Assembly (NCBI RefSeq): GCF_021922985.1
Contig: NZ_CP040788.1
Coordinates: 1,550,001 to 1,614,000 of the forward strand
Direction: 5' to 3'
From: Clavibacter michiganensis subsp. tessellarius
GTDB taxonomy: Bacteria; Actinomycetota; Actinomycetes; Actinomycetales; Microbacteriaceae
Length of the DNA stretch: 64,000 bases
Below are positions 1 to 8,157 of the stretch, piece after piece. How positions within the stretch are numbered: the stretch's first letter is position 1; every line of letters starts with the position of its first letter. The notes beneath the pieces were generated by a model. That model searched no databases and was not told where the DNA came from. It saw only the letters and a program-made list of their open reading frames with translations. Both the position numbers and the translations under genes were made by a program.

Positions 1-2766
1 GGCCTGCAACGCGCCGCCGGGCCGCCTCCCCGAGGCGGCGAGCGCGACACCCGCGTGCGGGCCCTCGCGGACCAGGGCCGCGACCAGGTCGAGGAGGGCC
101 GCCTGGTGGTCGGGTCCGAGGCGGGAGACGGCGACGTCGAGGTCGTCGGCGAGCACGACCAGCGGCGCCGGCCGCGGGCCCGGCCGGCGGATGCGCGCGA
201 CGACGTCCGCGAACGCGTCCCAGCACCCCTCGGGATCGCTCGGGATGCGTCGCACGCGGACACCTCCGGCCCCGGCCGACGCCGCGAGCGCGCCCAGGCA
301 GGAGCTGCGTCCGGACCCCGGCCCGCCGAGGACGAGCAGGTGCCCGTCGGTCGCGGGCCGCCACGTCGCGACCGCGCGGCGCTGCTCGGCGGGCAGGTCG
401 ACGAGCGCGAACGGCAGGGCCACGGCACGGCCGTCGTCCGTGGACGGGGATGCGGACGGCGATGCCGACGGGGACGTGGAAGGCGATGCGGACGGGGATG
501 CGGACGGCGATGCGGACGGCGCCGACCCGAGCGGCGGGAGGCCCGCGAGCGCGGCGAGCGGGACGGCCGCGGGGAGCGGGTCCAGCCACGGACGGCGGAC
601 GGGCCGCCGCGGCATGCGCTCGGCGGCGATGCGCGCGAGGTCGTCGGCCGTGGTGACGGCGACCTGGAAGGGGCGCGCGGGTCCGCCGTGGGCGCCCAGG
701 AGGCAGCGGCCGACCGGGACGGCGGGAAGGTGCGCCGCGTCGGGCACGCCGAGGAGCGCGCGGCTGTCGGCCTCGTTGTTGACGCGGAGCGACAGGCGGA
801 GGTCGCAGTTGGCGAGGACGGCGTCGCGGACGACGCCGGCCGGGCGCTGCGTGCACAGGACGAGGTGCATGCCGAGCGACCGGCCGCGGGCCGCGATGTC
901 GGAGACCACCTCGTGCAGGCCGTCCTGGTCGGCGAGGAGCGCGGCCAGCTCGTCGACGACGATGACGAGCCGGGGCAGGACGCCGGCGGCGCGCGGGTCG
1001 TCGACGTCCCGGGCCCCGGCCTGGCGCAGGGTGCGCTCGCGGTGGCGGATCTCCGCCCGCAGGCTCTCGAGGGCGCGGCGCGCGCCGTGGCCGTCGAGGT
1101 CGGTGACCAGCCCCACGGCGTGCGGGAGGACGAGGAGCGGGTCGAAGGCGGCGCCGCCCTTGAAGTCGACGAGGAGGACCGTGACGTCCTCGGGCGGATG
1201 CGCGGCCGCGAGCGCGGCCATCCACGTGACGAGGAGCTCGCTCTTGCCGCTGCCCGTCGTGCCCGCGACGACGGCGTGCGGGCCGTCCGCCACGAGGTCG
1301 ACGACGACGGGGCCGTCGTGCCCGACGCCGACGGCGGCCGCGAGTCCGGATCGAGGACGGGACGACGCGAGGAACCCGGCGGCGGGGCCCGCGAGGGTGA
1401 GGTCCGTGGCGGGGAGGTCCGTGGCGGTGAGGTCGGAGGCGGGGAGGTCCGCGACGGTGAGGTCCGTGGCGGGGAGGCCGGAGGCGGCGGCACCCACGGC
1501 GGTCGCGACCTCCGCGAACGGGACGCGCGCGGGCAGGGGTGCCCGGGCCGAGTCGAGGCCGCGCCGGCGGGCGAGGGCGGCGAGCTCGTCGGCGAAGCGC
1601 GACGCCTCCGAGAGGGAGACGAGCTCGGGCCGGACGAGGCCGGCACGGACGACGGCGGCGGATGCGGCAGACGGCTCGTCCCCGTCCGGGGCGGGCACCC
1701 CGGCACCGGCTTGTGCCGCGACCGCCGCATCGGGCGCCGGCGCGGGCGGTCCGGCGGGATGCCCTGTGCCGAACTCGGCCGCCGCGTCCACCGCGAGGAG
1801 GAGCGCCGTGCCGGGGCCGCGCAGGTCGAGCACCGTGCGGCACGCGGCGGGCAGCGACTCCACCCGCGACGCGGCCGCCAGGACGACGGGGCGGCCGCGG
1901 AGTGTCAGGTGCATGGCGACGGCATCCTCGTCCGGACCCCGACGGGCGGGCGCGAGGACGGGGGCGGGGACGCCGGGAGCGTCGCGGGAGGAGTGCGGCA
2001 GGCGGTCGAGCCACGCCCACTCCGCGCCCGGCGGCCGCCCGTCGATGCGGAGGTCGTCCGGCGGCAGGGCGTGCACCAGCTGCACGATCGCGCCACGGAG
2101 CACGGGGGCGACGAGGGCGGCGGGGCCGCGGAGGCCGAGCCCGCCCGCGGAGGAGGCGAGGACGGGCGCGTCGGGGATCCAGCGGACGTGCTCCGCCCAA
2201 CGCACCGGATCCGCGGGAGCCGACCGCCCGACCGGGCGCGGGCCGGACCCGCGGAGACGGGCCACCAGGCGCGCGGGAGCGAGCCCGCGGGCGCCCGGGA
2301 GCGGCTCGGCGGGGAGCGCGGCATGCGCCTCGCCCCGCCAGACGAGGCCGCTCGGGACCGCTCCGGATCCGACGACGAGCGGCGGCGCGGGCCCGTCGGG
2401 ACCCGGCTGGGCCCGCCACAGCAGGGCGGGGTTCGCCCGCCCGTCGAGGATGTCGCGGGCGGACGGCGCCCGGGCGAGGAGCGACCGGCGCGCGGCGCAG
2501 AGGCGCGCCGCCACCTCCTCCCGCAGCCGCAGGAGGGCGACGGCGCGCTCGCGGGCGGCCCGGCGCCGCGTGCGCCGCCCGGAGATGCGCTGGTCGGCCA
2601 CGCCCGCGACCGCGACGACGGGGCCGAGGGCGGCGAACAGCAGGGCATAGGGCGACCGGGTGACGGCCCACACCGCGACGCTGACGACGAGGGGAGCCGC
2701 CACGCCGAGCACCGGGAACGGGGGCGGCGGGGCGGGCGGCGGCGAGGGCGGCGGGGCGATGTCCAC
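1..2766 (-). CDS. FtsK/SpoIIIE (EssC-like) ATPase, 3' end beyond the window
   Basis: The protein has a proline-rich N-terminus, a hydrophobic stretch at about residues 20-60, then a long linker. The first P-loop, AGTTGSGKSELL, lies near residues 500-510 (nt 1240-1270) and its Walker B, VIVVDEL, near 604 (nt 945-970). A second P-loop-like LLVLGGPGSGRSS lies near 813-820 (nt 301-340); its Walker lysine is replaced by arginine. Two ATPase modules with a degenerate second one recall the EccC/EssC translocase family more than chromosomal FtsK. The frame is open to base 1, so the C-terminus is missing. The GTG at 2766 is the first plausible start after the transglutaminase stop, with no convincing ribosome site, so the start is uncertain. 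It is the last visible gene of the operon beginning at 15,853. The substrate is unknown. Confidence 0.85.
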   Translation of the reverse strand, partial: MDIAPPPSPPPAPPPPFPVLGVAAPLVVSVAVWAVTRSPYALLFAALGPVVAVAGVADQRISGRRTRRRAARERAVALLRLREEVAARLCAARRSLLARAPSARDILDGRANPALLWRAQPGPDGPAPPLVVGSGAVPSGLVWRGEAHAALPAEPLPGARGLAPARLVARLRGSGPRPVGRSAPADPVRWAEHVRWIPDAPVLASSAGGLGLRGPAALVAPVLRGAIVQLVHALPPDDLRIDGRPPGAEWAWLDRLPHSSRDAPGVPAPVLAPARRGPDEDAVAMHLTLRGRPVVLAAASRVESLPAACRTVLDLRGPGTALLLAVDAAAEFGTGHPAGPPAPAPDAAVAAQAGAGVPAPDGDEPSAASAAVVRAGLVRPELVSLSEASRFADELAALARRRGLDSARAPLPARVPFAEVATAVGAAASGLPATDLTVADLPASDLTATDLPATDLTLAGPAAGFLASSRPRSGLAAAVGVGHDGPVVVDLVADGPHAVVAGTTGSGKSELLVTWMAALAAAHPPEDVTVLLVDFKGGAAFDPLLVLPHAVGLVTDLDGHGARRALESLRAEIRHRERTLRQAGARDVDDPRAAGVLPRLVIVVDELAALLADQDGLHEVVSDIAARGRSLGMHLVLCTQRPAGVVRDAVLANCDLRLSLRVNNEADSRALLGVPDAAHLPAVPVGRCLLGAHGGPARPFQVAVTTADDLARIAAERMPRRPVRRPWLDPLPAAVPLAALAGLPPLGSAPSASPSASPSASPSTSPSASPSASPSTDDGRAVALPFALVDLPAEQRRAVATWRPATDGHLLVLGGPGSGRSSCLGALAASAGAGGVRVRRIPSDPEGCWDAFADVVARIRRPGPRPAPLVVLADDLDVAVSRLGPDHQAALLDLVAALVREGPHAGVALAASGRRPGGALQA
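442..530 (-). repeat. Short tandem repeat encoding a Ser-Ala/Pro linker
   Basis: Copies of a 12-base unit close to GATGCGGACGGC follow one another on the plus strand. Read in frame on the minus strand they give alternating Ser with Ala or Pro, at about residues 745-775 of the FtsK-like protein. They sit between the first and second ATPase modules, so they probably form a flexible linker whose length could vary between strains. Confidence 0.7.
1396..1491 (-). repeat. 15-bp tandem repeat, pentapeptide-like when translated
   Basis: About six copies of a unit near GAGGTCCGTGGCGGG encode a run of five-residue units on the minus strand, each centred on Asp-Leu (TDLPA, TDLTV, ADLPA, SDLTA). The spacing and the small-Asp-Leu pattern resemble pentapeptide repeats. 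Six units make only about one and a half coils, so a folded beta-helix is unlikely. They lie just before the first P-loop, near residues 425-457. Confidence 0.7.
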
Positions 2767-2882
2767 GCGGACAGGGCACCACGGCGGGGCGACGCCCGCG
2801 GGCGGCGGGGACGACGACGTGGAGGGATCCGCCGGGACCCGCCTGGGGAGGGCGCGACGCCCGCCCGACCGCCCGCCCGCCG

Positions 2883-5402
2883 TCAGCGCTCCGAGCGCGT
2901 GCCTCCCGCACCGCCCGACCCACGACGCCCGCCCGACCCGCGACGCCCGAGCACCCCGCGCCCCTCGCGCGCCACGCCCCGCCCGATCCGCAGCGACGCC
3001 GTCGAGACGAGCGCGCGCAGCCGCTGCCGCCGGGTGCGTCCGGCGTCCATCCGCGTCGCCAGCTCGTCCGCGCGGCGCCAGGCGGCGTCGGCGAGCGGAT
3101 CGGGCACCTCGCCGGGCGCGAAGACGGACTCGTCCGCGACCTCCGCGAGGCCGCGCGCGCCGCCCACGCCCGCCAGCCGGGCGACCTCGCGGCGCGTCGC
3201 GGCGACGGGCGGCACCAGCCCGCGGTCGAGCGCGCCGTCGCGGAACTCGTCCCAGGCGCCGGCCACGCGGTCCCGCGCGACGGGCGCGCGCCGCCGTCGC
3301 CGACGCCGACGGACCTTGGCGCCCACTATCGCGAGGAACGGCGAGGCCGCGAGCCCCAGCGCGAGGAGCGACCAGCCCGCGACCCGCACGGCGGCGAGCA
3401 CGGCCTGGAGCGTCGGATCCGCCTCCGGCCGGTCGTCGCGGCTCGTGTCCGGCGGCGTGCGGTCGTCGGGCTCGGCCTGCTCCTCGACGGGCGGCGGCAG
3501 GACGGTCTGCGGGCGCGCGACCTCGGTCGGCTCGTCGGGCAGGGCGTCGGGCACGTCGCGGACGGGCGGGTTCGGATCCACCGCGACCCAGCCGGAGGAC
3601 GCCGTGTCGACCTCGATCCAGGCCGTGACGTCGGATCCGGTGACCGCCACGGGCCCGCCCGCCGCCTCCCGCACGGCCGCCTCGCCGGGCGCGAAGCCCA
3701 GGACGACGCGCACCGGGAAGCCGAGGTCGTCGGCGAGGAGCGCTGCCGCGACCGCGTACTGCTCCGCGTCGCCGAGCATCGGCTGCGCGGTGAGGAGATC
3801 GGCGATGCGCTCGGCGGAGTGCCCCGAGCGGCTGAAGGGCGCGTCGCCGACGCCGTGGCTGACGTAGCCGTCGGCGCGGAGGGCGGAGATCGCGGCGACG
3901 AGCTGGGCGCCCGGGGACGAGGAGGTGCCGACGCCCGCGTCCGCGCCGCCCGCGGTGGACCCGTCCGGCGCCGCGGTGGACGCGTCGACGCGCTCGCCCA
4001 CCGCGTCGGGCACGCCCGTCGGCCGCGGGGCCACGGCGTCGCCCGGCCGCTCGTCGGCGAGGGCCTCGAGCGGCGGGGTCGCGGGGACGACCGCCTCGAT
4101 CCGGTACGCGTCGCCCTCCGCGAGCCCGCCGACGACGGCGCCCGTGGCGATCGCGTCGTCGTAGTAGAAGGAGTCGGCGAGGCGGCCGGAGCCCGGGCCG
4201 TCGAAGCCGATGCGCTCGAGTCGGCCCGCGCCCGGCAGCCACACGCCGCGGTACGAGCCGATGACGACGTCGAGCGCGACGTCGTCGCCCGTCGCGCCCC
4301 ACTGGTCGAGCCGGTACGGCACGCGCGCGAAGGTGCCGGACGCCTGGCCGGTGCGAGACGCGTCGCCGCCGCGCGCGCCGCCGACCCCGTAGACGACGCC
4401 GTCGTACGTGTCGAGCGCGGCCAGCCGGATCCGCCCGCCCGCGGGCAGGCCGGACACCGTGAGTAGCGTCGCGTCGACGGCCGGCTCCTTCCAGTAGGTG
4501 CGGAACGCGGAGAGGGGGCTGATCTGGTCGCGCGGGTCGAAGGGCTGCTCGACGGCGGAGCGGAGGCCCGTGCGCGCGACCTCGGGCGGCAGGGCGTGCG
4601 CGGCGGCGACGCCCGCGACGAGCGCGACGCCGAGCACGGCCACGGCCGACGCCCCGGCGCGCGTGCCCGAGCGGCGGCGGTCGGCGGCCGACTCGAGCGG
4701 CACGCCGGATCCGCGACCAAGGCGCTGCACGGCGCGGTGCCGGCGGCGCCAGCGGCAGCGGGCGATCCAGAGCAGGGCCGTCGCGAGCCAGGCGAGCGCG
4801 ACCGGGACGAGGAGGCCCGAGGCGTCGGGCGCGTCCGGGCCCTGGCTGCGGTCGGGGCCGAGCGCGGCGCCCACGACGAGGACGACGAGCGAGGGGATCA
4901 CCGCGAGCTCGGGACGACGGGAGCGCAGCGCCACGGTGGGGCCGATGACCGCGGCGAGCAGCAGGAGCGCGAAGGCCGGCACGAGGAGCGCCTGGTAGTC
5001 GCCGACCGGCAGCGCGATCGTGAGGAGCCGCACGATCCCGAGGGACGCGCCCTCCACGAGGTCCGCGAGCCCGTCGAGCGTGGGGCGCCAGCCGTCGACG
5101 GCGCGCGTGGGCACCGCGAGCGGGACGCCGAGGAGGAGGAACAGCGCCAGGACGACGCCCGCGACCACCGCGCTCCCCCAGCGGAGGCGCGCGCCCGCGA
5201 CGGCGGCGGCGGCGCCGACGACGATCGTGATCCCGGCCATCCGCAGGAACGACGCGTCCTGGTGCACGGGCCAGAAGGCGGCCGCGCCGAGGCCCGTGAG
5301 GAGGGCGAGCGCGAGCACGGGGACGAGGGTGCGGCCGGGGTCGCGGGATCCGGCGGGGACGCGGGGGCGGCGGGAGCCGGCGGCGGGCCCGGCCCCGCTC
5401 AC
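2883..5402 (-). CDS. TgpA-like membrane protein with inactive transglutaminase core
   Basis: The 839-residue product has 5-6 membrane helices in its first ~200 residues, a large outside region with a transglutaminase-like core, another helix near 690 and a basic cytoplasmic tail. This matches the DUF3488/TgpA plan. At the normal catalytic Cys position the motif reads MLGDAEQYAVA, so Ala546 replaces Cys. At the His position it reads VTAWIEV, so Thr593 replaces His. The Asp in WVAVDPNPP is kept. The core is therefore probably a binding or scaffolding pseudoenzyme. The GTG start at 5402 overlaps the stop of the DUF58 gene, implying coupled translation. Joint occurrence with MoxR and DUF58 is a known arrangement; the target here is unknown. 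Confidence 0.88.
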   Translation of the reverse strand: MSGAGPAAGSRRPRVPAGSRDPGRTLVPVLALALLTGLGAAAFWPVHQDASFLRMAGITIVVGAAAAVAGARLRWGSAVVAGVVLALFLLLGVPLAVPTRAVDGWRPTLDGLADLVEGASLGIVRLLTIALPVGDYQALLVPAFALLLLAAVIGPTVALRSRRPELAVIPSLVVLVVGAALGPDRSQGPDAPDASGLLVPVALAWLATALLWIARCRWRRRHRAVQRLGRGSGVPLESAADRRRSGTRAGASAVAVLGVALVAGVAAAHALPPEVARTGLRSAVEQPFDPRDQISPLSAFRTYWKEPAVDATLLTVSGLPAGGRIRLAALDTYDGVVYGVGGARGGDASRTGQASGTFARVPYRLDQWGATGDDVALDVVIGSYRGVWLPGAGRLERIGFDGPGSGRLADSFYYDDAIATGAVVGGLAEGDAYRIEAVVPATPPLEALADERPGDAVAPRPTGVPDAVGERVDASTAAPDGSTAGGADAGVGTSSSPGAQLVAAISALRADGYVSHGVGDAPFSRSGHSAERIADLLTAQPMLGDAEQYAVAAALLADDLGFPVRVVLGFAPGEAAVREAAGGPVAVTGSDVTAWIEVDTASSGWVAVDPNPPVRDVPDALPDEPTEVARPQTVLPPPVEEQAEPDDRTPPDTSRDDRPEADPTLQAVLAAVRVAGWSLLALGLAASPFLAIVGAKVRRRRRRRRAPVARDRVAGAWDEFRDGALDRGLVPPVAATRREVARLAGVGGARGLAEVADESVFAPGEVPDPLADAAWRRADELATRMDAGRTRRQRLRALVSTASLRIGRGVAREGRGVLGRRGSGGRRGSGGAGGTRSER

Positions 5403-7003
5403 GACCCGCTCCGCTGCAGGGCGCCGCGCAGGTCGTCGAGGTAGCCGATGGTGAGCACCGTGAGGTCGCCGAGGCGTCGGAGGCCGGGCTCGGCCTCGGG
5501 ATCGCACACGACGGCGACCACCTGCACGCCGGGCGGGAAGCCCACGGCGGCGTGACGGATCGACGCGGACGACGCTCCCGTGCCGCAGACGAGGAAGACG
5601 ACGGAGACGCCCGCGACCTCGTCCGCCGCGGCGCGCGCGACCTCGACGAGGGACGCCGCGAGGTCGGTCGCGCGGATCTCCGCCAGGTCGTCGAGGAGGC
5701 GCGTGGGCGTGACGGTCGCGAGGCGGCGGAGGCGCGGCGGGCGGGGTCCGGCCGGGCGCGGGCGCGGGCGCGGTCCCGGCACATCGCGGACGGCCCCGGT
5801 CGCCGTCGGCGCGGCGGGCGCGCGGCCCGCCCGCGCGCGCCCGGAGCCGCCCCCGGATCCGCCCCCGGCCCCGCGGTCCGCGCTCGCGACCACCGACACC
5901 GAGCGGGCGTCGACGATGGCGCGCGCGCCGAGGGATCCGACGACGCTCACGGCCAGCTCGAACTCGGCGTCGGCGGTGGATACGGCGAGCGCGCCGTCCG
6001 CGCGCCCGGCGGCCACGGTCGTGCCGCCCGCGGGGCCGGCCGCGACCGGATCCGAGGCCGTGCCCGCGCCGGTCGCCTCCCGCTCCGGGTCCCCGGCCCC
6101 GTAGTCCGCCGCGTGCAGCGACAGCGCGACCATGATGTGGCTCCGCCGCGTCTCCTCGAACCGCCGCACCATGTGCACGCCGGTCTTCGCGGTCGACCGC
6201 CAGTGGATGTGCCGCATCTCGTCGCCCGGCACGTACTCGCGCAGCGATTGGAAGGACACGTCGCTGTCGGTGAGGTCGCGCGTCGCCCGGCCCTCGAGGT
6301 CGCGCACGAAGCCCGTGCTGGTGCTCGGCATGGCGAGGGTGCGCGGGTGCACGAGGAGGCGGGTCGCGCGGGCCTCCGTGGACTCGCGGCGGACGAGCCC
6401 GAGCGGGTCGCCGCGCACGATGCGCGCGGGGCCGAGGGAGATGACGCCGCGGCGCACGGTGGGCACGACGAAGACGTCCTCGTGCGCGTGGCCGTGGCCG
6501 AGGGAGGGGACGTGGATCTCGGCGAGGCCGGATCCCACGGGCACCTCGACCGTGAGGCCCACGGCACGGCGGCGCAGCGGGTTCCGCACGGAGACCGTGG
6601 CGGGCGCGCGCTCCCCCGCGACGACGCGGTCGCGCGGGAGGCGCAGCGCGACCTCGACGCCCGCGGATCCGACGAGGTGCAGCACCGCGAGCACCCCGAG
6701 CGCGACGGCCGTCCACGCGACGGCGACGAGCTCGCGCCAGCCGAGCGCGTACCCGGCGGCGCCCGCCGCCACGGCCGCGAGCGCGACGACGCGACCGAGC
6801 GGCGTGACGACGCCGACGAGCCGCCGGAGCGCGTTCCGGGGCGGCGCGGCGACGGCCTGCGGGTCGTCCCCCGCCGAGGTGGACGGGGAGGCGGCGGGCG
6901 TCGGCGGCGCGCCGGCCGCGGGACCGGCGGGGACCCGCATGGGGTCGGGTCCGCCCCCGGGAGCCGCGCCGGCGGGGCCGCCGGCGTCGGCGACCGCGCT
7001 CAT
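5399..7003 (-). CDS. DUF58 domain protein
   Basis: The 534-residue product has a Pro/Ala-rich N-terminus, two membrane helices near residues 60-105, and the DUF58 signature GDEMRHIHWRSTAKTG near residue 255. DUF58 proteins carry a von Willebrand A-like fold and usually work with the MoxR ATPase encoded beside them. A low-complexity Gly/Arg/Ala stretch around residues 375-430 precedes a final globular part. The ATG at 7003 overlaps the MoxR stop in an ATGA, so the two products are probably made together in the membrane complex encoded by this operon. Confidence 0.9.
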   Translation of the reverse strand: MSAVADAGGPAGAAPGGGPDPMRVPAGPAAGAPPTPAASPSTSAGDDPQAVAAPPRNALRRLVGVVTPLGRVVALAAVAAGAAGYALGWRELVAVAWTAVALGVLAVLHLVGSAGVEVALRLPRDRVVAGERAPATVSVRNPLRRRAVGLTVEVPVGSGLAEIHVPSLGHGHAHEDVFVVPTVRRGVISLGPARIVRGDPLGLVRRESTEARATRLLVHPRTLAMPSTSTGFVRDLEGRATRDLTDSDVSFQSLREYVPGDEMRHIHWRSTAKTGVHMVRRFEETRRSHIMVALSLHAADYGAGDPEREATGAGTASDPVAAGPAGGTTVAAGRADGALAVSTADAEFELAVSVVGSLGARAIVDARSVSVVASADRGAGGGSGGGSGRARAGRAPAAPTATGAVRDVPGPRPRPRPAGPRPPRLRRLATVTPTRLLDDLAEIRATDLAASLVEVARAAADEVAGVSVVFLVCGTGASSASIRHAAVGFPPGVQVVAVVCDPEAEPGLRRLGDLTVLTIGYLDDLRGALQRSGS

Positions 7004-8157
7004 CCCGCGTGGCGCGCGCCGGCGCCGCCCAGGCCGGGAGCGCCGCCCGAGCCGGCACCGCCCGAGCCGGCGCCGCCCGAGGCGTCCGCGCCCGCGTCGC
7101 CCGCGAACGGCGCCCCCGCGTACCGGTCCCGCGGCGGCGCGGTCTCGATGAGGATCTGCGACAGCACGCTCGTGGCCGTGACCCCGTCGAACTCGGCCTC
7201 GGGATCCAGCAGCAGGCGGTGCGCGAGCACGGGCTCGGCGAGGGCCTTCACGTCGTCGGGCACCACGTAGTGCCGGCCGTCCGCCGCGGCCCAGGTGCGG
7301 GCGGCGCGCAGGAGGGCGAGGGCGCCGCGCACGCTCGCGCCGAGCCGCACCTCGGGCGCCTGGCGCGTGGCGTCGACGAGGCGCACCACGTAGTCGGCGA
7401 CCGCGGGATCCACGTGCACGGTGCCCGCGCGCCCCTGCAGCGCGCGCACGGACGCGGCCGTGGCGACGGGCGCGAGCGTCACGTCGTGGGCGCTGACCGA
7501 GGCGCCCTGCAGGATCCTGAGCATCGACTCGTGGTCCGGGTACCCGATGGAGGTGCGCAGCAGGAACCGGTCGAGCTGCGCCTCGGGCAGCGCGTAGGTG
7601 CCCGCCTGCTCGATCGGGTTCTGGGTCGCGATGACCATGAACGGGTCGCCCACGTCGTGGGGCGTGCCGTCGACCGTGACGCGGCCCTCCTCCATCACCT
7701 CGAGGAGCGCGGACTGGGTCTTGGGGCTCGCGCGGTTGATCTCGTCGGCCAGCACGATGCTCGCGAACACGGGCCCGCGGTGGAACTCGAACTCGCCCGT
7801 GCGCTGGTCGTAGACGCTGACGCCCGTGATGTCGCCCGGCAGCACGTCGGGCGTGAACTGCACGCGGCTGTGCGTGCCGTCGACGGTCTGCGCCATGGCG
7901 CGCGCGAGCGACGTCTTGCCGGTGCCGGGCACGTCCTCGAGCAGGAGATGCCCGCCCGTCACCATCGCCGTGAACGCGAGCCGCACCACGTGCGACTTCC
8001 CGAGCAGCACCTGCTCCACGTTGCGCACGAGCGCGGCGAACTCGTCCTGGAAGGCGCGGGCCTCGTCGGCGGTCATCGTCATGGGGGCGTGCCTCTCGGG
8101 TGCGGACGCGGGGCCGGATGCGGTCCCGGGCGCGGGGGCCGCGGGGTCGGCCGTCAT
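7000..8157 (-). CDS. MoxR family AAA+ ATPase
   Basis: This 385-residue cytoplasmic AAA+ protein has Walker A (EDVPGTGKTSLA), Walker B with the family signature (VLADEINRASPKTQSAL), and the sensor region ATQNPIEQAGTY. MoxR ATPases act as chaperones that mature or remodel partner complexes, generally with vWA/DUF58 proteins such as the next gene. The ATG at 8157 overlaps the upstream stop (ATGA). A second start at 8082 has a better ribosome site (GAGAGG about 10 bases ahead) and would remove 25 low-complexity residues, so the true N-terminus is uncertain. Confidence 0.93.
   Translation of the reverse strand: MTADPAAPAPGTASGPASAPERHAPMTMTADEARAFQDEFAALVRNVEQVLLGKSHVVRLAFTAMVTGGHLLLEDVPGTGKTSLARAMAQTVDGTHSRVQFTPDVLPGDITGVSVYDQRTGEFEFHRGPVFASIVLADEINRASPKTQSALLEVMEEGRVTVDGTPHDVGDPFMVIATQNPIEQAGTYALPEAQLDRFLLRTSIGYPDHESMLRILQGASVSAHDVTLAPVATAASVRALQGRAGTVHVDPAVADYVVRLVDATRQAPEVRLGASVRGALALLRAARTWAAADGRHYVVPDDVKALAEPVLAHRLLLDPEAEFDGVTATSVLSQILIETAPPRDRYAGAPFAGDAGADASGGAGSGGAGSGGAPGLGGAGARHAG

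Noticed and set aside
55..3867. A 1,270-codon plus-strand frame
   Set aside because: It lies opposite the FtsK-like and transglutaminase genes, whose motifs are clear on the minus strand.
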